This document shows, piece by piece, positions 6,571 to 16,148 of a DNA stretch of 16,209 nt. Every line of letters starts with the position of its first letter. Position 1 is the stretch's first letter. The translations under genes and the position numbers were made by a program. The notes below the pieces were generated by a model. That model was given only the letters and a program-made list of their open reading frames with translations. It made no database searches and was not told the origin of the DNA. Source of the stretch: Spirochaetia bacterium (lineage in GTDB: Bacteria; Spirochaetota; Spirochaetia; Treponematales; Breznakiellaceae); assembly GCA_026002045.1 (NCBI GenBank), contig BOAV01000054.1, forward strand, positions 1-16,209, written 5' to 3'.

Positions 6571-7539
6571 ATGGAACAAGAACAATCAGTCGCCGCATTT
6601 GCCGCCCGCATCCGCAGTAACATTGAAGGGGTCTTCTTGGGAAAGACCGGGGTGATCGATATGCTGATCACCGCCTTCCTTGCGCGGGGACATGTGTTGC
6701 TGGAAGATGTGCCCGGTACGGGAAAGACGATTCTGGCCCGGGCCTTTGCGGCCAGCGTGGACTTAAGTTTTGCCCGGATCCAGTGCACCCCGGACCTGCT
6801 CCCCGCGGACATTCTGGGGGTTTCGGTCTGGCAGCAGCAGGGGGAATCCGGCGGCCGGTTTGTGTACCGAAGCGGTCCGATTGTGAACCAGTTCGTGCTG
6901 GTGGACGAGATTAACCGGGCCACTCCCCGCGCCCAATCGGCCCTGCTGGAAGCCATGGCGGAGGGGCAAATTTCCGTTGAAGGGAAGCGGCTTGCCCTGC
7001 CGGAGCCCTTCTTCGTGCTTGCCACAGAAAATCCCGTAGAATTCGAGGGCACTTTTCCGCTGCCGGAGGCCCAGAAGGACCGCTTCCTCATGTCCCTCAA
7101 CATCGGCTACCCAAACGCGGAGGCGGAGGCCCTGATCCTGGAAAACCAGCGCCGGATCACCCACCCCATTACGGACCTCAAGCCCGTGGCTTCCGCCGCC
7201 GAAATCGCCCCCCTCCAGGAAAAGGTGACCCGGATCCATGTGGACCCCATGGTGAAAAACTACCTCCTGGCCCTGGTGGATGCCACCCGGAAGGAGCCGA
7301 ATCTGCGGGTGGGTATTTCCCCCCGGGGCAGCCTGGCCCTGTACCGGGCCGCCCAGGCCTACGCAGCGCTCTACAACCGTGATTACGTGGTCCCTGAGGA
7401 CATTAAGGCACTGGCCCCGCCGGTGTTCCGTCAGCGGATGCTCCTGTCCTCCGAAGCCTTTGTCCGGGGCATCGTCTCCGACCGGATCATCGAATCGATC
7501 CTGGACCGGACGCCAATCCCCGACTACCGGACTTCTTAA
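6571..7539 (+). CDS. MoxR-family AAA+ ATPase
   Basis: The protein has 322 residues, the usual length for MoxR proteins, which act as chaperone-like ATPases for vWA/DUF58 partner proteins. Visible motifs are Walker A DVPGTGKT (46-53), Walker B FVLVDEIN (108-115), sensor 1 FVLATEN (148-154), the DRF arginine region (170-172) and a C-terminal lid with ISPRGSLALYRAAQAYA, typical of the family. It is cytoplasmic. The gene opens an operon: its stop codon directly abuts the GTG start of the DUF58 gene. No Shine-Dalgarno sequence precedes ATG 6571. TATGAT ends 11 bases upstream, so the mRNA may be leaderless or nearly so. Confidence 0.93.
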   Translation: MEQEQSVAAFAARIRSNIEGVFLGKTGVIDMLITAFLARGHVLLEDVPGTGKTILARAFAASVDLSFARIQCTPDLLPADILGVSVWQQQGESGGRFVYRSGPIVNQFVLVDEINRATPRAQSALLEAMAEGQISVEGKRLALPEPFFVLATENPVEFEGTFPLPEAQKDRFLMSLNIGYPNAEAEALILENQRRITHPITDLKPVASAAEIAPLQEKVTRIHVDPMVKNYLLALVDATRKEPNLRVGISPRGSLALYRAAQAYAALYNRDYVVPEDIKALAPPVFRQRMLLSSEAFVRGIVSDRIIESILDRTPIPDYRTS

Positions 7540-8775
7540 GTGTTCCGAACAAATCAATGGGCGGAGGTGAAGCTTCGCAGGACAGCCCCTGTTTTAACCG
7601 GCGCCGGGGCGTTGATTTTGGTGTATCTTTTTGCGCCCTTTTTTATCCTTCAGTTCATTTCACTTTTTCTGCTTTTTATCATCGTTGGCTCCAAAATGTA
7701 CAGCGAATATCTGCTGCGGAATCTCTATCTGAGCCGTCGGGAGGGGGATCTGCGGAACTTCCGCTACGAATGGGCCGTTGTGGAATTGGTGGTGGAAAAC
7801 CGGGGGCGGCTCCCCGCATTTATGCTGGCGGCGTCTGATTCGCCGGGGCGGCTTGCGGTCTTTCGGGATAACAAGCGGCTCTGCACCCTCCGGGGCCGTT
7901 CCCGGCTGGTCATCAGCTGGCGCTCTTACTGTTCCAACCGGGGGATTTTCAGCATCGGTCCCGCCTCGGTCCGGGGAAGCGACCCATTGGGGCTCTTTCC
8001 CTTTTTTGCCGCTGCCCCGGAGACCACCCGGCTGGTGGTGTATCCCCCGCCGGGACATATCAGCCTGACCCAGCCCGGCGGCATTCCCCAGGGAACCCGG
8101 ATCATCGCAAACCCGCTCTACGAGGATGTGACCCGGCGGCGTTCATTGCGGGAGTACCAGGCCGGGGATGAGATGCGGCGGATCAACTGGAAAGCCACCG
8201 CCCGGCTTAGCGGCCTCAGTAATAACCGGATTCTTTTGGTGAACGAATACGAAGCGGCCATATCATACCCGCTGGTAATTTTCCTTAACCTGGATCCCTA
8301 CGAATACGGCCTGCGGCAGCGGGAACTTTTTTTTGAGCGGGCCATCGAAGCCGCCGCAAGTCTCTGCCTGATGGCGTCCCGCGAAGGGCAGGAACTGGGG
8401 ATCATGCTCTACAACCCCCATGAAGGTGATGGCTTCACTTTTATTAAACCAGGAATCTTCACCCTGCTCCCTATTTTGGAACGGCTTGCGGGGCTTGAAC
8501 GGGCAAGCGAGCCGAACAGTAATGCTGCGGAACAGCGGCCCCTGCGGGGAAGCGCCCGGATCATGCTGGAAAAGGGAAAGTTCCTGCCCTACGGGACCAG
8601 GTTAATCTACACGGGGCCTGATTTTTCCGATGAAGAGTACATCGCCCTGAACAGCCTCAAGCGGCATCACCTTTCTTTGGAATACCTCATCATTGACGAG
8701 CGGCATCTTGGCGCGGCGGCTCCGGGAAATTCCCCGCGCTACCAGATGCAGGAAGGGGGCTATGAAATCATCTAA
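7540..8775 (+). CDS. DUF58 domain protein (MoxR partner, membrane-anchored)
   Basis: The protein has 411 residues. Residues about 16-50 form one or two membrane helices. A beta-rich segment follows (80-170) containing SDPLGLF (147-153), then the DUF58 core with REYQAGDEMRRINWKATAR (204-222), the hallmark of the family, and a vWA-like C-terminal region. DUF58 proteins pair with MoxR ATPases and are linked to cell-envelope assembly or stress; the exact role is unknown. The start is GTG 7540, immediately after the moxR stop (TAA 7537-7539), without a good Shine-Dalgarno sequence. Coupled re-initiation is likely; GTG 7567 is an alternative. Its last 14 bases overlap the next gene, supporting one operon. 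Confidence 0.9.
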   Translation: MFRTNQWAEVKLRRTAPVLTGAGALILVYLFAPFFILQFISLFLLFIIVGSKMYSEYLLRNLYLSRREGDLRNFRYEWAVVELVVENRGRLPAFMLAASDSPGRLAVFRDNKRLCTLRGRSRLVISWRSYCSNRGIFSIGPASVRGSDPLGLFPFFAAAPETTRLVVYPPPGHISLTQPGGIPQGTRIIANPLYEDVTRRRSLREYQAGDEMRRINWKATARLSGLSNNRILLVNEYEAAISYPLVIFLNLDPYEYGLRQRELFFERAIEAAASLCLMASREGQELGIMLYNPHEGDGFTFIKPGIFTLLPILERLAGLERASEPNSNAAEQRPLRGSARIMLEKGKFLPYGTRLIYTGPDFSDEEYIALNSLKRHHLSLEYLIIDERHLGAAAPGNSPRYQMQEGGYEII

Positions 8776-10285
8776 CCCCCTCTACGGTATCCTTGCGGTG
8801 TATATCCCCTGGTCCATTTTGATCAGCGGCGTTCCGCTGATCGGCAGAATCCTTACCCATTTGCTGCCCGGTACGGCCTTCCCCTATATCAATATCTTTG
8901 TCCCGGTTATTTTGTGCAGTATTACTGTGTCTGTCTATACGGGGATGATGAAAAATTTACCCGGCAATCACAGCACGGCAAATATCCGGGGTGCAATTAT
9001 TGTTACTGCGGCGGCATATATCATCGCTTCCCTGCTGAGATTTGACCGATCTTTCAATTTACGCTTCCTGCCGGGAATTGCCAATATTCCGGCTGTTCCC
9101 GGCGTTCTGTATGTCTGGGTCTTTGTACTTTATCTGCGGGAAATTTTTAGGGCCCGTGAATTTTTTGAATCCCATACCCGGGAGTACGAAGGGGAAAACC
9201 TCCGGCGGATCATGCTGGAAGATGCGGCCCTCATGGGCGATGCGGATGCCGATATCAAAAAGCTTATCACGGTCTACGGAGTACAGCTTGTGCTTGTGGG
9301 TATGCTGGCAATAACATCGGGAATACTGAAAATCGCAATTCCCCTGACTTTTCTTGTTCTGCTGGTGGCCCTCTATGTAAGCGCCGCCTGCATCTTCGCC
9401 ATCCTGGAACTGTTTCAACGGGAACAATATTTTGCCGGTGAAGGAATCGCGGTTCCTTCACCGGAACGATCCAAGCGGATAACAGCGATACTGTTTTTTT
9501 CACTTGCCGCTGCCGTCGCAGCAATACTATTTTCTGCCGATAATAACATCCTTCCTGTTTCGATCATCACCGGTTTCTTTGCATGGCTTTTCTCCCTCCT
9601 CTCCCGGCTCAACAGGCCCATGGAATTCACAAACCTTGAAAACCAAAATTTGATGCCCCCCGAGGCATCCCCTCGAATAAGTTTACAGGAACTTCTGGGG
9701 GATGGTCCCGCCGAACCGGGGCCCTTCTGGGATTATGTAAAATACGCCGCAATAGTTTTACTGATATTGGGCTTTATCTGGTTTATGATACAACCCCTCC
9801 TTTCCCGTTCCAATGATTCCGGCAGAATTCCCTTCCGGCTCCGCCTGGCCCGCCTTATCCGGCAATGGCTTAAGGCAGTGCGGCAGGGCCTCGGATTTTT
9901 CTTCACCTCCCTCAGAAAAGACAAGGGTTCAACAAAAATGAACCGCCCGGGCAGCGAAGCGATCAAAAGCAAAACAGCGGATCTGCTTGCCGCCTATTCC
10001 CCGGCAAAAAGGCGGAACATGAAAAACAGCCTCACCCTTTTCGCCCGGCTCATCCTCTGGGGAACCGAAACCCTCAATGTTTCCTGGAAACCTTCCCGCG
10101 CCCCGGGAGAATACTGCGCCGCGCTTGTGCGGGCCTTGCCATCGGCTGACAGTAATACTGAGGCCGCTATAGCGGCAATCATCCGCTGCGGTGAACTTTT
10201 TGAGGAAGCCCTTTATGGCGTGGAGGTACTTTCACGGGAGAAACAACGGGAATTCAAAGAATTAATAGAAAAAGTGACGAAGTGA
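8762..10285 (+). CDS. Multi-pass membrane protein with DUF4129-like C-terminal domain
   Basis: The protein has 507 residues from ATG 8762, chosen because AGGAAGG (8750-8756) precedes it. Longer forms starting further upstream lie wholly inside the DUF58 gene. About eight or nine membrane helices are visible between residues 5 and 347 (for example 41-62, 77-93, 112-126, 172-217 as two, 239-258, 264-281, 325-347). A basic linker follows (358-395), then a soluble helical domain (about 400-505) with APGEYCAALVRALP and FEEALYG, resembling DUF4129. In the usual MoxR-DUF58 loci the third gene carries a periplasmic transglutaminase domain with Cys-His-Asp between the helices and DUF4129. I see no such domain here; the loops are too short. 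The protein may be a scaffold, or the enzyme may lie elsewhere (inference). Confidence 0.7.
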   Translation: MKSSNPLYGILAVYIPWSILISGVPLIGRILTHLLPGTAFPYINIFVPVILCSITVSVYTGMMKNLPGNHSTANIRGAIIVTAAAYIIASLLRFDRSFNLRFLPGIANIPAVPGVLYVWVFVLYLREIFRAREFFESHTREYEGENLRRIMLEDAALMGDADADIKKLITVYGVQLVLVGMLAITSGILKIAIPLTFLVLLVALYVSAACIFAILELFQREQYFAGEGIAVPSPERSKRITAILFFSLAAAVAAILFSADNNILPVSIITGFFAWLFSLLSRLNRPMEFTNLENQNLMPPEASPRISLQELLGDGPAEPGPFWDYVKYAAIVLLILGFIWFMIQPLLSRSNDSGRIPFRLRLARLIRQWLKAVRQGLGFFFTSLRKDKGSTKMNRPGSEAIKSKTADLLAAYSPAKRRNMKNSLTLFARLILWGTETLNVSWKPSRAPGEYCAALVRALPSADSNTEAAIAAIIRCGELFEEALYGVEVLSREKQREFKELIEKVTK

Positions 10286-10305
10286 AGGATGCGGTACTTT
10301 CCCTC

Positions 10306-10334
10306 TTGACAGTTTTTTGAACTTAATCTATACT
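10306..10334 (+). promoter_or_regulatory. Consensus sigma-70 promoter for the XRE-cupin/dehydratase operon
   Basis: TTGACA (10306-10311), a 17-base spacer and TATACT (10329-10334) make an almost perfect promoter. Initiation near 10341 leaves only about eight bases before ATG 10349 and no Shine-Dalgarno sequence. A small dyad, GTT-N5-AAC (10312-10322), lies in the spacer and is a weak candidate operator. Confidence 0.85.
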
Positions 10335-10348
10335 TCAGTTACTACAGC

Positions 10349-10945
10349 ATGATTAAAGAAGATCGCATAAACTACCGTTTTGGCGAAAAGATCCGGGCTG
10401 TTCGGGAACGCCGCGGCCTGACCCTGCGGGAGGTGGCGGAAAAGGCGGGGGTAAGCGAAAGCCTGGTGTCCCAGATTGAGCGGAACCGGGTGTCCCCCGC
10501 CATCGACACCCTGCTGGCCATCGCCGACGCCGTGGACCTGGACCTGGAGTACCTCTTTGCGGACTATCGCCGGGACCGCTCGGTCAAGGTGGTCCGCAGG
10601 GATGAACGGTCATCTTTTACCACCCGGCCGGGGGTTCACTACGAACGGCTTGCCCAGGTGGAGGACAAAAGCCGGGAAGGCATCGAAGCCTACGCCATCA
10701 CCCTGGAGCCGGGGGCAAGCACCGGCAGCGCCGAATATGGGCATCCCGGCTGGGAACTGGGAATCGTGGAGGCGGGTCGGGCGGAACTTACCATGGGGAA
10801 TCACACCCAGGTCTTAAAGGCCGGGGATTCGGTGTCCTTCCGGGCGGATGCACCCCATATTGTGGCAAATCCCGGAAAGAATGAACTGAAACTGTTCTGG
10901 ATTATCACGCCCCCAAAAGGCGAAGCAGGAGGAACCCATGGGTAA
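10349..10945 (+). CDS. XRE-family transcriptional regulator with cupin sensor domain
   Basis: The protein has 198 residues, typical of the HTH-cupin family. Residues 13-68 form the helix-turn-helix: LRNxR-like RAVRERRGLTLREVAEKAG, then SESLVSQIERNRVSPAIDTL. Residues about 115-188 form a cupin_2 barrel with GHPGWELGIVEAGRAEL, AGDSVSFRADAPHIVANPG and a LFWIITPP ending. Family members bind a small molecule or metal in the cupin and control nearby metabolic genes. Its 3' end overlaps the dehydratase large-subunit gene by eight bases (ATG 10938, stop 10943-10945), so regulator and enzyme are co-transcribed. It probably autoregulates the 10306 promoter and senses a pathway metabolite (inference). 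The start has no Shine-Dalgarno sequence; the promoter position predicts a near-leaderless mRNA. Confidence 0.9.
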   Translation: MIKEDRINYRFGEKIRAVRERRGLTLREVAEKAGVSESLVSQIERNRVSPAIDTLLAIADAVDLDLEYLFADYRRDRSVKVVRRDERSSFTTRPGVHYERLAQVEDKSREGIEAYAITLEPGASTGSAEYGHPGWELGIVEAGRAELTMGNHTQVLKAGDSVSFRADAPHIVANPGKNELKLFWIITPPKGEAGGTHG

Positions 10946-12230
10946 AACCCTTGCGGAGAAAATTTTTGAGGCCCACATTGCTGACCGGCCCTTCGGCGAT
11001 ACCTGGGTGCTGAAGCTGGACCGGGTGTTCTGTCACGAGATCACCACCCCCATCGCCATCAACGATCTGATAGCGAAAAATCTGGACAAGGTTTTTGACC
11101 CTTCGAAGATCAAGGCGGTGATCGATCACGTGAGCCCCGCAAAGGATTCCAAGACCGCCTTACAGGGAAAGGTGCTGCGGGACTGGGCCCGGCGGCACCG
11201 GATCAGGGACTTTTTCGACATCGGCCGGAACGGGGTCTGCCACGCGATCTTCCCGGAAAAGGGCTTTGTTCGTCCCGGCTTTACGGTGATCATGGGAGAC
11301 AGCCACACCTGCACCCATGGGGCTTTTGGCGCCTTTGCCGCCGGGGTGGGCACCACAGACCTGGAAGTGGGCATCCTGAAAGGGGTCTGCGCCTTCCGCA
11401 AACCGGAAACGCTGCGGATCAACCTGAACGGCAAACTGAAAAGCGGGGTCTATGCCAAGGACGTGATCCTGGGGATCATCGCCAAAATCGGCGTCGCCGG
11501 GGCCACCGACAAGGTGATGGAATTCCGGGGCCCGGTAATCGACGTCCTTTCAATGGAGGGCCGTATGACCATCTGCAACATGGCGGTGGAAGCCGGGGCC
11601 ACCAGCGGGGTCTGCATGCCTGACAGTATTACTGTGGACTACCTCTGGAAATTCATCGGCCCCGATGGGGATAACAGTTATTCTACGAAAGAAGAAGCCC
11701 TGACGGATTTTTCCAAATGGCGCAGCGATGCTGATGCGGAGTATGCCGCCATTGTCGATATAGACTGCTCCGGCCTGGAGCCCTCCGCTACGGTGGGGTA
11801 TAAGCCGGATCAGGTTAAGACCATCCGGGAACTTAAAGGAACGAAGGTGGACCAGGTTTACATCGGCTCCTGTACCAACGGACGCATCGAGGACCTCCGG
11901 GCGGCGGCGGCGGTCATTAAAGGGCGCAAAATTGCAGACACCGTGCGCGGAGTGTTATCGCCGGCCACGCCGGGGGTGTTTAACCAGGCTTTGCAGGAAG
12001 GACTTATTCGGGAATTTCTGGACGCCGGTTTTTGCGTCACCAACCCCACCTGCGGCGCCTGTTTGGGTATGTCCAACGGCGTCCTCGCCGAAGGGGAGGT
12101 CTGCGCATCCACCACGAACCGCAATTTCTTTGGACGCATGGGCAAAGGCGGCATGGTCCACCTGATGAGCCCCGCATCGGCGGCGGCAACCGCAATTGCG
12201 GGAAGTATTATTAATCCGGAGGATATTTAA
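10938..12230 (+). CDS. leuC: 3-isopropylmalate dehydratase-family large subunit (LeuC/homoaconitase type)
   Basis: This aconitase-superfamily iron-sulfur hydro-lyase has 430 residues, the short form used with a separate small subunit. The cluster ligands are Cys312 (GSCTNGRIEDL) and Cys372/Cys375 (NPTCGACLGMSNG). VIMGDSHTCTHGAFGAFAAG (118-137) is the substrate/cluster region, and FFGRMGKGG (398-406) is near the C-terminus. The LeuCD family isomerises 2- and 3-isopropylmalate, but close relatives act on homocitrate, citramalate or 2,3-dimethylmalate. The sequence alone does not decide among them, and no leuA or leuB is in the window. AGGAGG five bases before ATG 10938 fixes the start, overlapping the regulator gene. 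The small-subunit gene begins one base after its stop. Confidence 0.9.
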   Translation: MGKTLAEKIFEAHIADRPFGDTWVLKLDRVFCHEITTPIAINDLIAKNLDKVFDPSKIKAVIDHVSPAKDSKTALQGKVLRDWARRHRIRDFFDIGRNGVCHAIFPEKGFVRPGFTVIMGDSHTCTHGAFGAFAAGVGTTDLEVGILKGVCAFRKPETLRINLNGKLKSGVYAKDVILGIIAKIGVAGATDKVMEFRGPVIDVLSMEGRMTICNMAVEAGATSGVCMPDSITVDYLWKFIGPDGDNSYSTKEEALTDFSKWRSDADAEYAAIVDIDCSGLEPSATVGYKPDQVKTIRELKGTKVDQVYIGSCTNGRIEDLRAAAAVIKGRKIADTVRGVLSPATPGVFNQALQEGLIREFLDAGFCVTNPTCGACLGMSNGVLAEGEVCASTTNRNFFGRMGKGGMVHLMSPASAAATAIAGSIINPEDI

Positions 12231-12231
12231 T

Positions 12232-12756
12232 ATGAAACAATTTGGAGGCATGGTCCTCTTTTTAGACCGGAACGACATCAACACCGATGAAATTATTCCG
12301 GCAAAGTATTTGAACGAAAGTTCCAGGGAGGCGCTTAAAGCCAATCTTTTGGAAGATTTAAAGCTTCCCGCCTTTGATCCCAAAAAGGATATCCTCGGCA
12401 AGGGGGTGATCCTGTCACGGGCCAACTTCGGCTGCGGCTCTTCACGGGAGCATGCGCCTTGGGCGCTGGAAGTAAACGGCATCAATATCGTTATTGCCGA
12501 AAGCTTCGCCCGGATATTCAGGCAGAACATGTACAACTGCGGCATGATCGCCGCGGAACTGCCCGCCGCAGTACTGGATGAGCTTTTCAAAGAATTTGCC
12601 GGACAATCTACTACCCTCTCCGTGGGTACCGAAAAAGGAACACTTACTTTTAAAAGCAAGGAGAACGAAAAGACCGTGCCCTTTGTGCTCAGGGATTTTG
12701 AGAAGGCCCTGGTAGAATCCGGGGGCTGGGTTGAATATGCCGACAAACACTATTAA
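12232..12756 (+). CDS. leuD: 3-isopropylmalate dehydratase-family small subunit (LeuD/homoaconitase type)
   Basis: This 174-residue small (swivelling) subunit pairs with the upstream large subunit. Motifs are DINTDEIIPAKYL (15-27), NFGCGSSREHAPWAL (65-79, substrate-binding region) and SFARIFRQNMYNCG (91-104). I chose ATG 12232, which has GGAGG nine bases upstream (12218-12222) and gives a family-like N-terminus; an upstream in-frame start at 12196 lies inside leuC. Two places deviate from LeuD sequences I know: the specificity loop reads YLNESS rather than YLRT or YLNTS, and the FRQNMYNCG stretch differs from the common FYRNAINIG type. The substrate may therefore not be isopropylmalate (inference). 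Confidence 0.88.
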   Translation: MKQFGGMVLFLDRNDINTDEIIPAKYLNESSREALKANLLEDLKLPAFDPKKDILGKGVILSRANFGCGSSREHAPWALEVNGINIVIAESFARIFRQNMYNCGMIAAELPAAVLDELFKEFAGQSTTLSVGTEKGTLTFKSKENEKTVPFVLRDFEKALVESGGWVEYADKHY

Positions 12757-12776
12757 TCTTTAAGCAGGAGTGAATC

Positions 12777-13175
12777 ATGTTTACCACGACCATACAGCCC
12801 CGGTTCGGCGATGTTGACGGCTTGGGGCACATCAACAACACGGTACTGGCCTTTTGGTTCGAGACGGCGCGGAATCCCCTCTTTAAAATTTTCGCCCCGG
12901 ACCTAAGCCTTTCCCTGAAAACCTGGCCCCTGATCATGGCTCACACGGATTATGATTTTGTGGGTGAACTTTTTTACCAGTACGAGGTGGAGATTCGCAC
13001 CGTCGTCACCCGCATTGGGACCAAGTCTTTTACATTGTTCCACGAGGCCTGGCAGCAGGGGCGGCTCTGCAGCAAGGGCAGCGCCATTGTGGTTCACTAC
13101 GATTTTAATATTAAACAGTCCACACCGATACCGGAAGACAAAAAGAAATTACTTGCGGAACATCTTGTATCCTGA
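12777..13175 (+). CDS. Hotdog-fold acyl-CoA thioesterase (4HBT family)
   Basis: The protein has 132 residues, the normal length for a 4-hydroxybenzoyl-CoA-thioesterase-like protein. RFGDVDGLGHINN (9-21) is the family signature, with Asp14 at the position of the catalytic aspartate of Pseudomonas 4HBT thioesterase. FETAR lies on the central helix, and the strand SFTLFHEAWQQGRLCSKGSA completes the fold. It hydrolyses an acyl-CoA or related thioester; the substrate cannot be told. AGGAG (12766-12770) six bases before ATG 12777 sets the start, 20 bases after leuD, so it is the last gene of the XRE-dehydratase operon. Its TGA abuts the stop of the convergent chromate-transporter gene, with no terminator between. 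Confidence 0.85.
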   Translation: MFTTTIQPRFGDVDGLGHINNTVLAFWFETARNPLFKIFAPDLSLSLKTWPLIMAHTDYDFVGELFYQYEVEIRTVVTRIGTKSFTLFHEAWQQGRLCSKGSAIVVHYDFNIKQSTPIPEDKKKLLAEHLVS

Positions 13176-13742
13176 TCACAATCCCAGGATCACCCCGGCA
13201 GCACCCGCTATGGCAATATAAACCACCGGGTGTTTTTTAAATTTATATACAAGAAAAAACAGAGCTGCAAAGAGGATACATTCTTTCCAGCGCAGCATTG
13301 CTGTCCATGTTTCGGCGGCGGGGTTATAGAGGGAGATGGCAAGTGCCCCCAATGCCGCGGCGGAGAGGAGCCCCGCCCCGGCTGGACGGAACCCGGCAAA
13401 AAGGGAAGCCACCATTTTACTTTCTTTAAAGGCATTGAGTATCCGGGCAATGATAGCGATGATGATGATGGAAGGGCTTATGAGCCCAAGAGCCGCAATC
13501 AGGCCGCCGGGAATACCGGCGTACTGGAAACCCGTATAGGCTGAAAGGTTTCCCCCGATGGCCCCCGGCAGGGACTGGGCCACCGCCAGCATATCCCCAA
13601 TTTTTTCCGCAGTAAGCCATTCATTAGAGGAACCCTTCGCCTTGTCCGCCATTTCGTAGAGGAAGGGCAGTGTCGCATAACCCCCACCGATTGAAAAAAG
13701 TCCGATCTTAAAAAACTGCACAAAGAGGAAAAATAATTTCAT
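13176..13742 (-). CDS. Chromate transporter family protein (single CHR domain), second of pair
   Basis: This 188-residue membrane protein has one CHR domain with FFKIGLFSIGGGYATLPFL (10-28) and AVAQSLPGAIGGNLSAYTG (53-71), the two conserved motifs of the family. About six hydrophobic segments are visible. Short CHR proteins occur as adjacent pairs that together match one full-length ChrA and probably form a heterodimer with opposite topology. The family exports chromate in aerobes; in an anaerobe the natural substrate may be another anion (inference). ATG 13742 overlaps the stop of the partner gene in ATGA, and AAGGGGG upstream serves as ribosome-binding site. Last gene of the aspS-led operon; no intrinsic terminator follows. 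Confidence 0.88.
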   Translation of the reverse strand: MKLFFLFVQFFKIGLFSIGGGYATLPFLYEMADKAKGSSNEWLTAEKIGDMLAVAQSLPGAIGGNLSAYTGFQYAGIPGGLIAALGLISPSIIIIAIIARILNAFKESKMVASLFAGFRPAGAGLLSAAALGALAISLYNPAAETWTAMLRWKECILFAALFFLVYKFKKHPVVYIAIAGAAGVILGL

Positions 13743-14281
13743 TTGCTTTCCCCCTTAGGCCGGAACACCAGAAGCCCTGTCAGCCCGGAAGCGACAACCA
13801 GCAGTACCGGGGAGACGCTCCACACAAAAGAGAACACAAAGGCAATAACATAAATGATCAGGGCCTTCCAGTTTTTAAAGGCCCCCTTTACCATCTTGAT
13901 CACCGTGTCCACAATCAGCGCACCAACCGCAACCCTGATGCCCGTAAAGGCATGCTGCACTGCGGGAAGATCCGCAAAGTTGCTCAGACAAATTGCGATA
14001 ATTGTAATAAAAACAACACCGGGAAGCACAAAACCAACAGTGGCGAGGAAGCCGCCAAGCGGCCCCTTTCGCTTATAACCGATAAACGTAGAAAGATTCA
14101 CTGCGATGATGCCGGGGGTCACCTGGGCGATGGTGTAATAATTCATCACCTCGTCCATATCGGTCCAGCCTCTTTTTTTAATGAGTTCCCGTTCCACCAC
14201 GGGGATCATGGCATAACCGCCGCCGAAGGTGAGCACCCCGAGTTTGAGAAAGGTAAAAAGCAAATCGAAATATTCTTTCAC
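13739..14281 (-). CDS. Chromate transporter family protein (single CHR domain), first of pair
   Basis: This 180-residue protein carries one CHR domain: FLKLGVLTFGGGYAMIPVVE (11-30) and AQVTPGIIAVNLSTFIGY (52-69), then GFLATVGFVLPGVVF and further hydrophobic helices. It starts at GTG 14281, ten bases after the aspS stop. The only nearby ribosome-binding sequence is weak (AGCGG), so translation may be coupled to aspS. Its 3' end overlaps the second CHR gene by four bases, which supports a heterodimer. Why a CHR pair follows a tRNA synthetase gene is unclear; it may simply share the promoter. Confidence 0.88.
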   Translation of the reverse strand: MKEYFDLLFTFLKLGVLTFGGGYAMIPVVERELIKKRGWTDMDEVMNYYTIAQVTPGIIAVNLSTFIGYKRKGPLGGFLATVGFVLPGVVFITIIAICLSNFADLPAVQHAFTGIRVAVGALIVDTVIKMVKGAFKNWKALIIYVIAFVFSFVWSVSPVLLVVASGLTGLLVFRPKGESK

Positions 14282-14291
14282 TACCGCTTGC

Positions 14292-16148
<1,857 letters not shown>

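Noticed and set aside
8693..8761. Longer N-terminus for the DUF4129-like membrane protein
   Set aside because: It lies fully inside the DUF58 gene, is basic and unlike a membrane-protein start, whereas ATG 8762 has a good ribosome-binding site.
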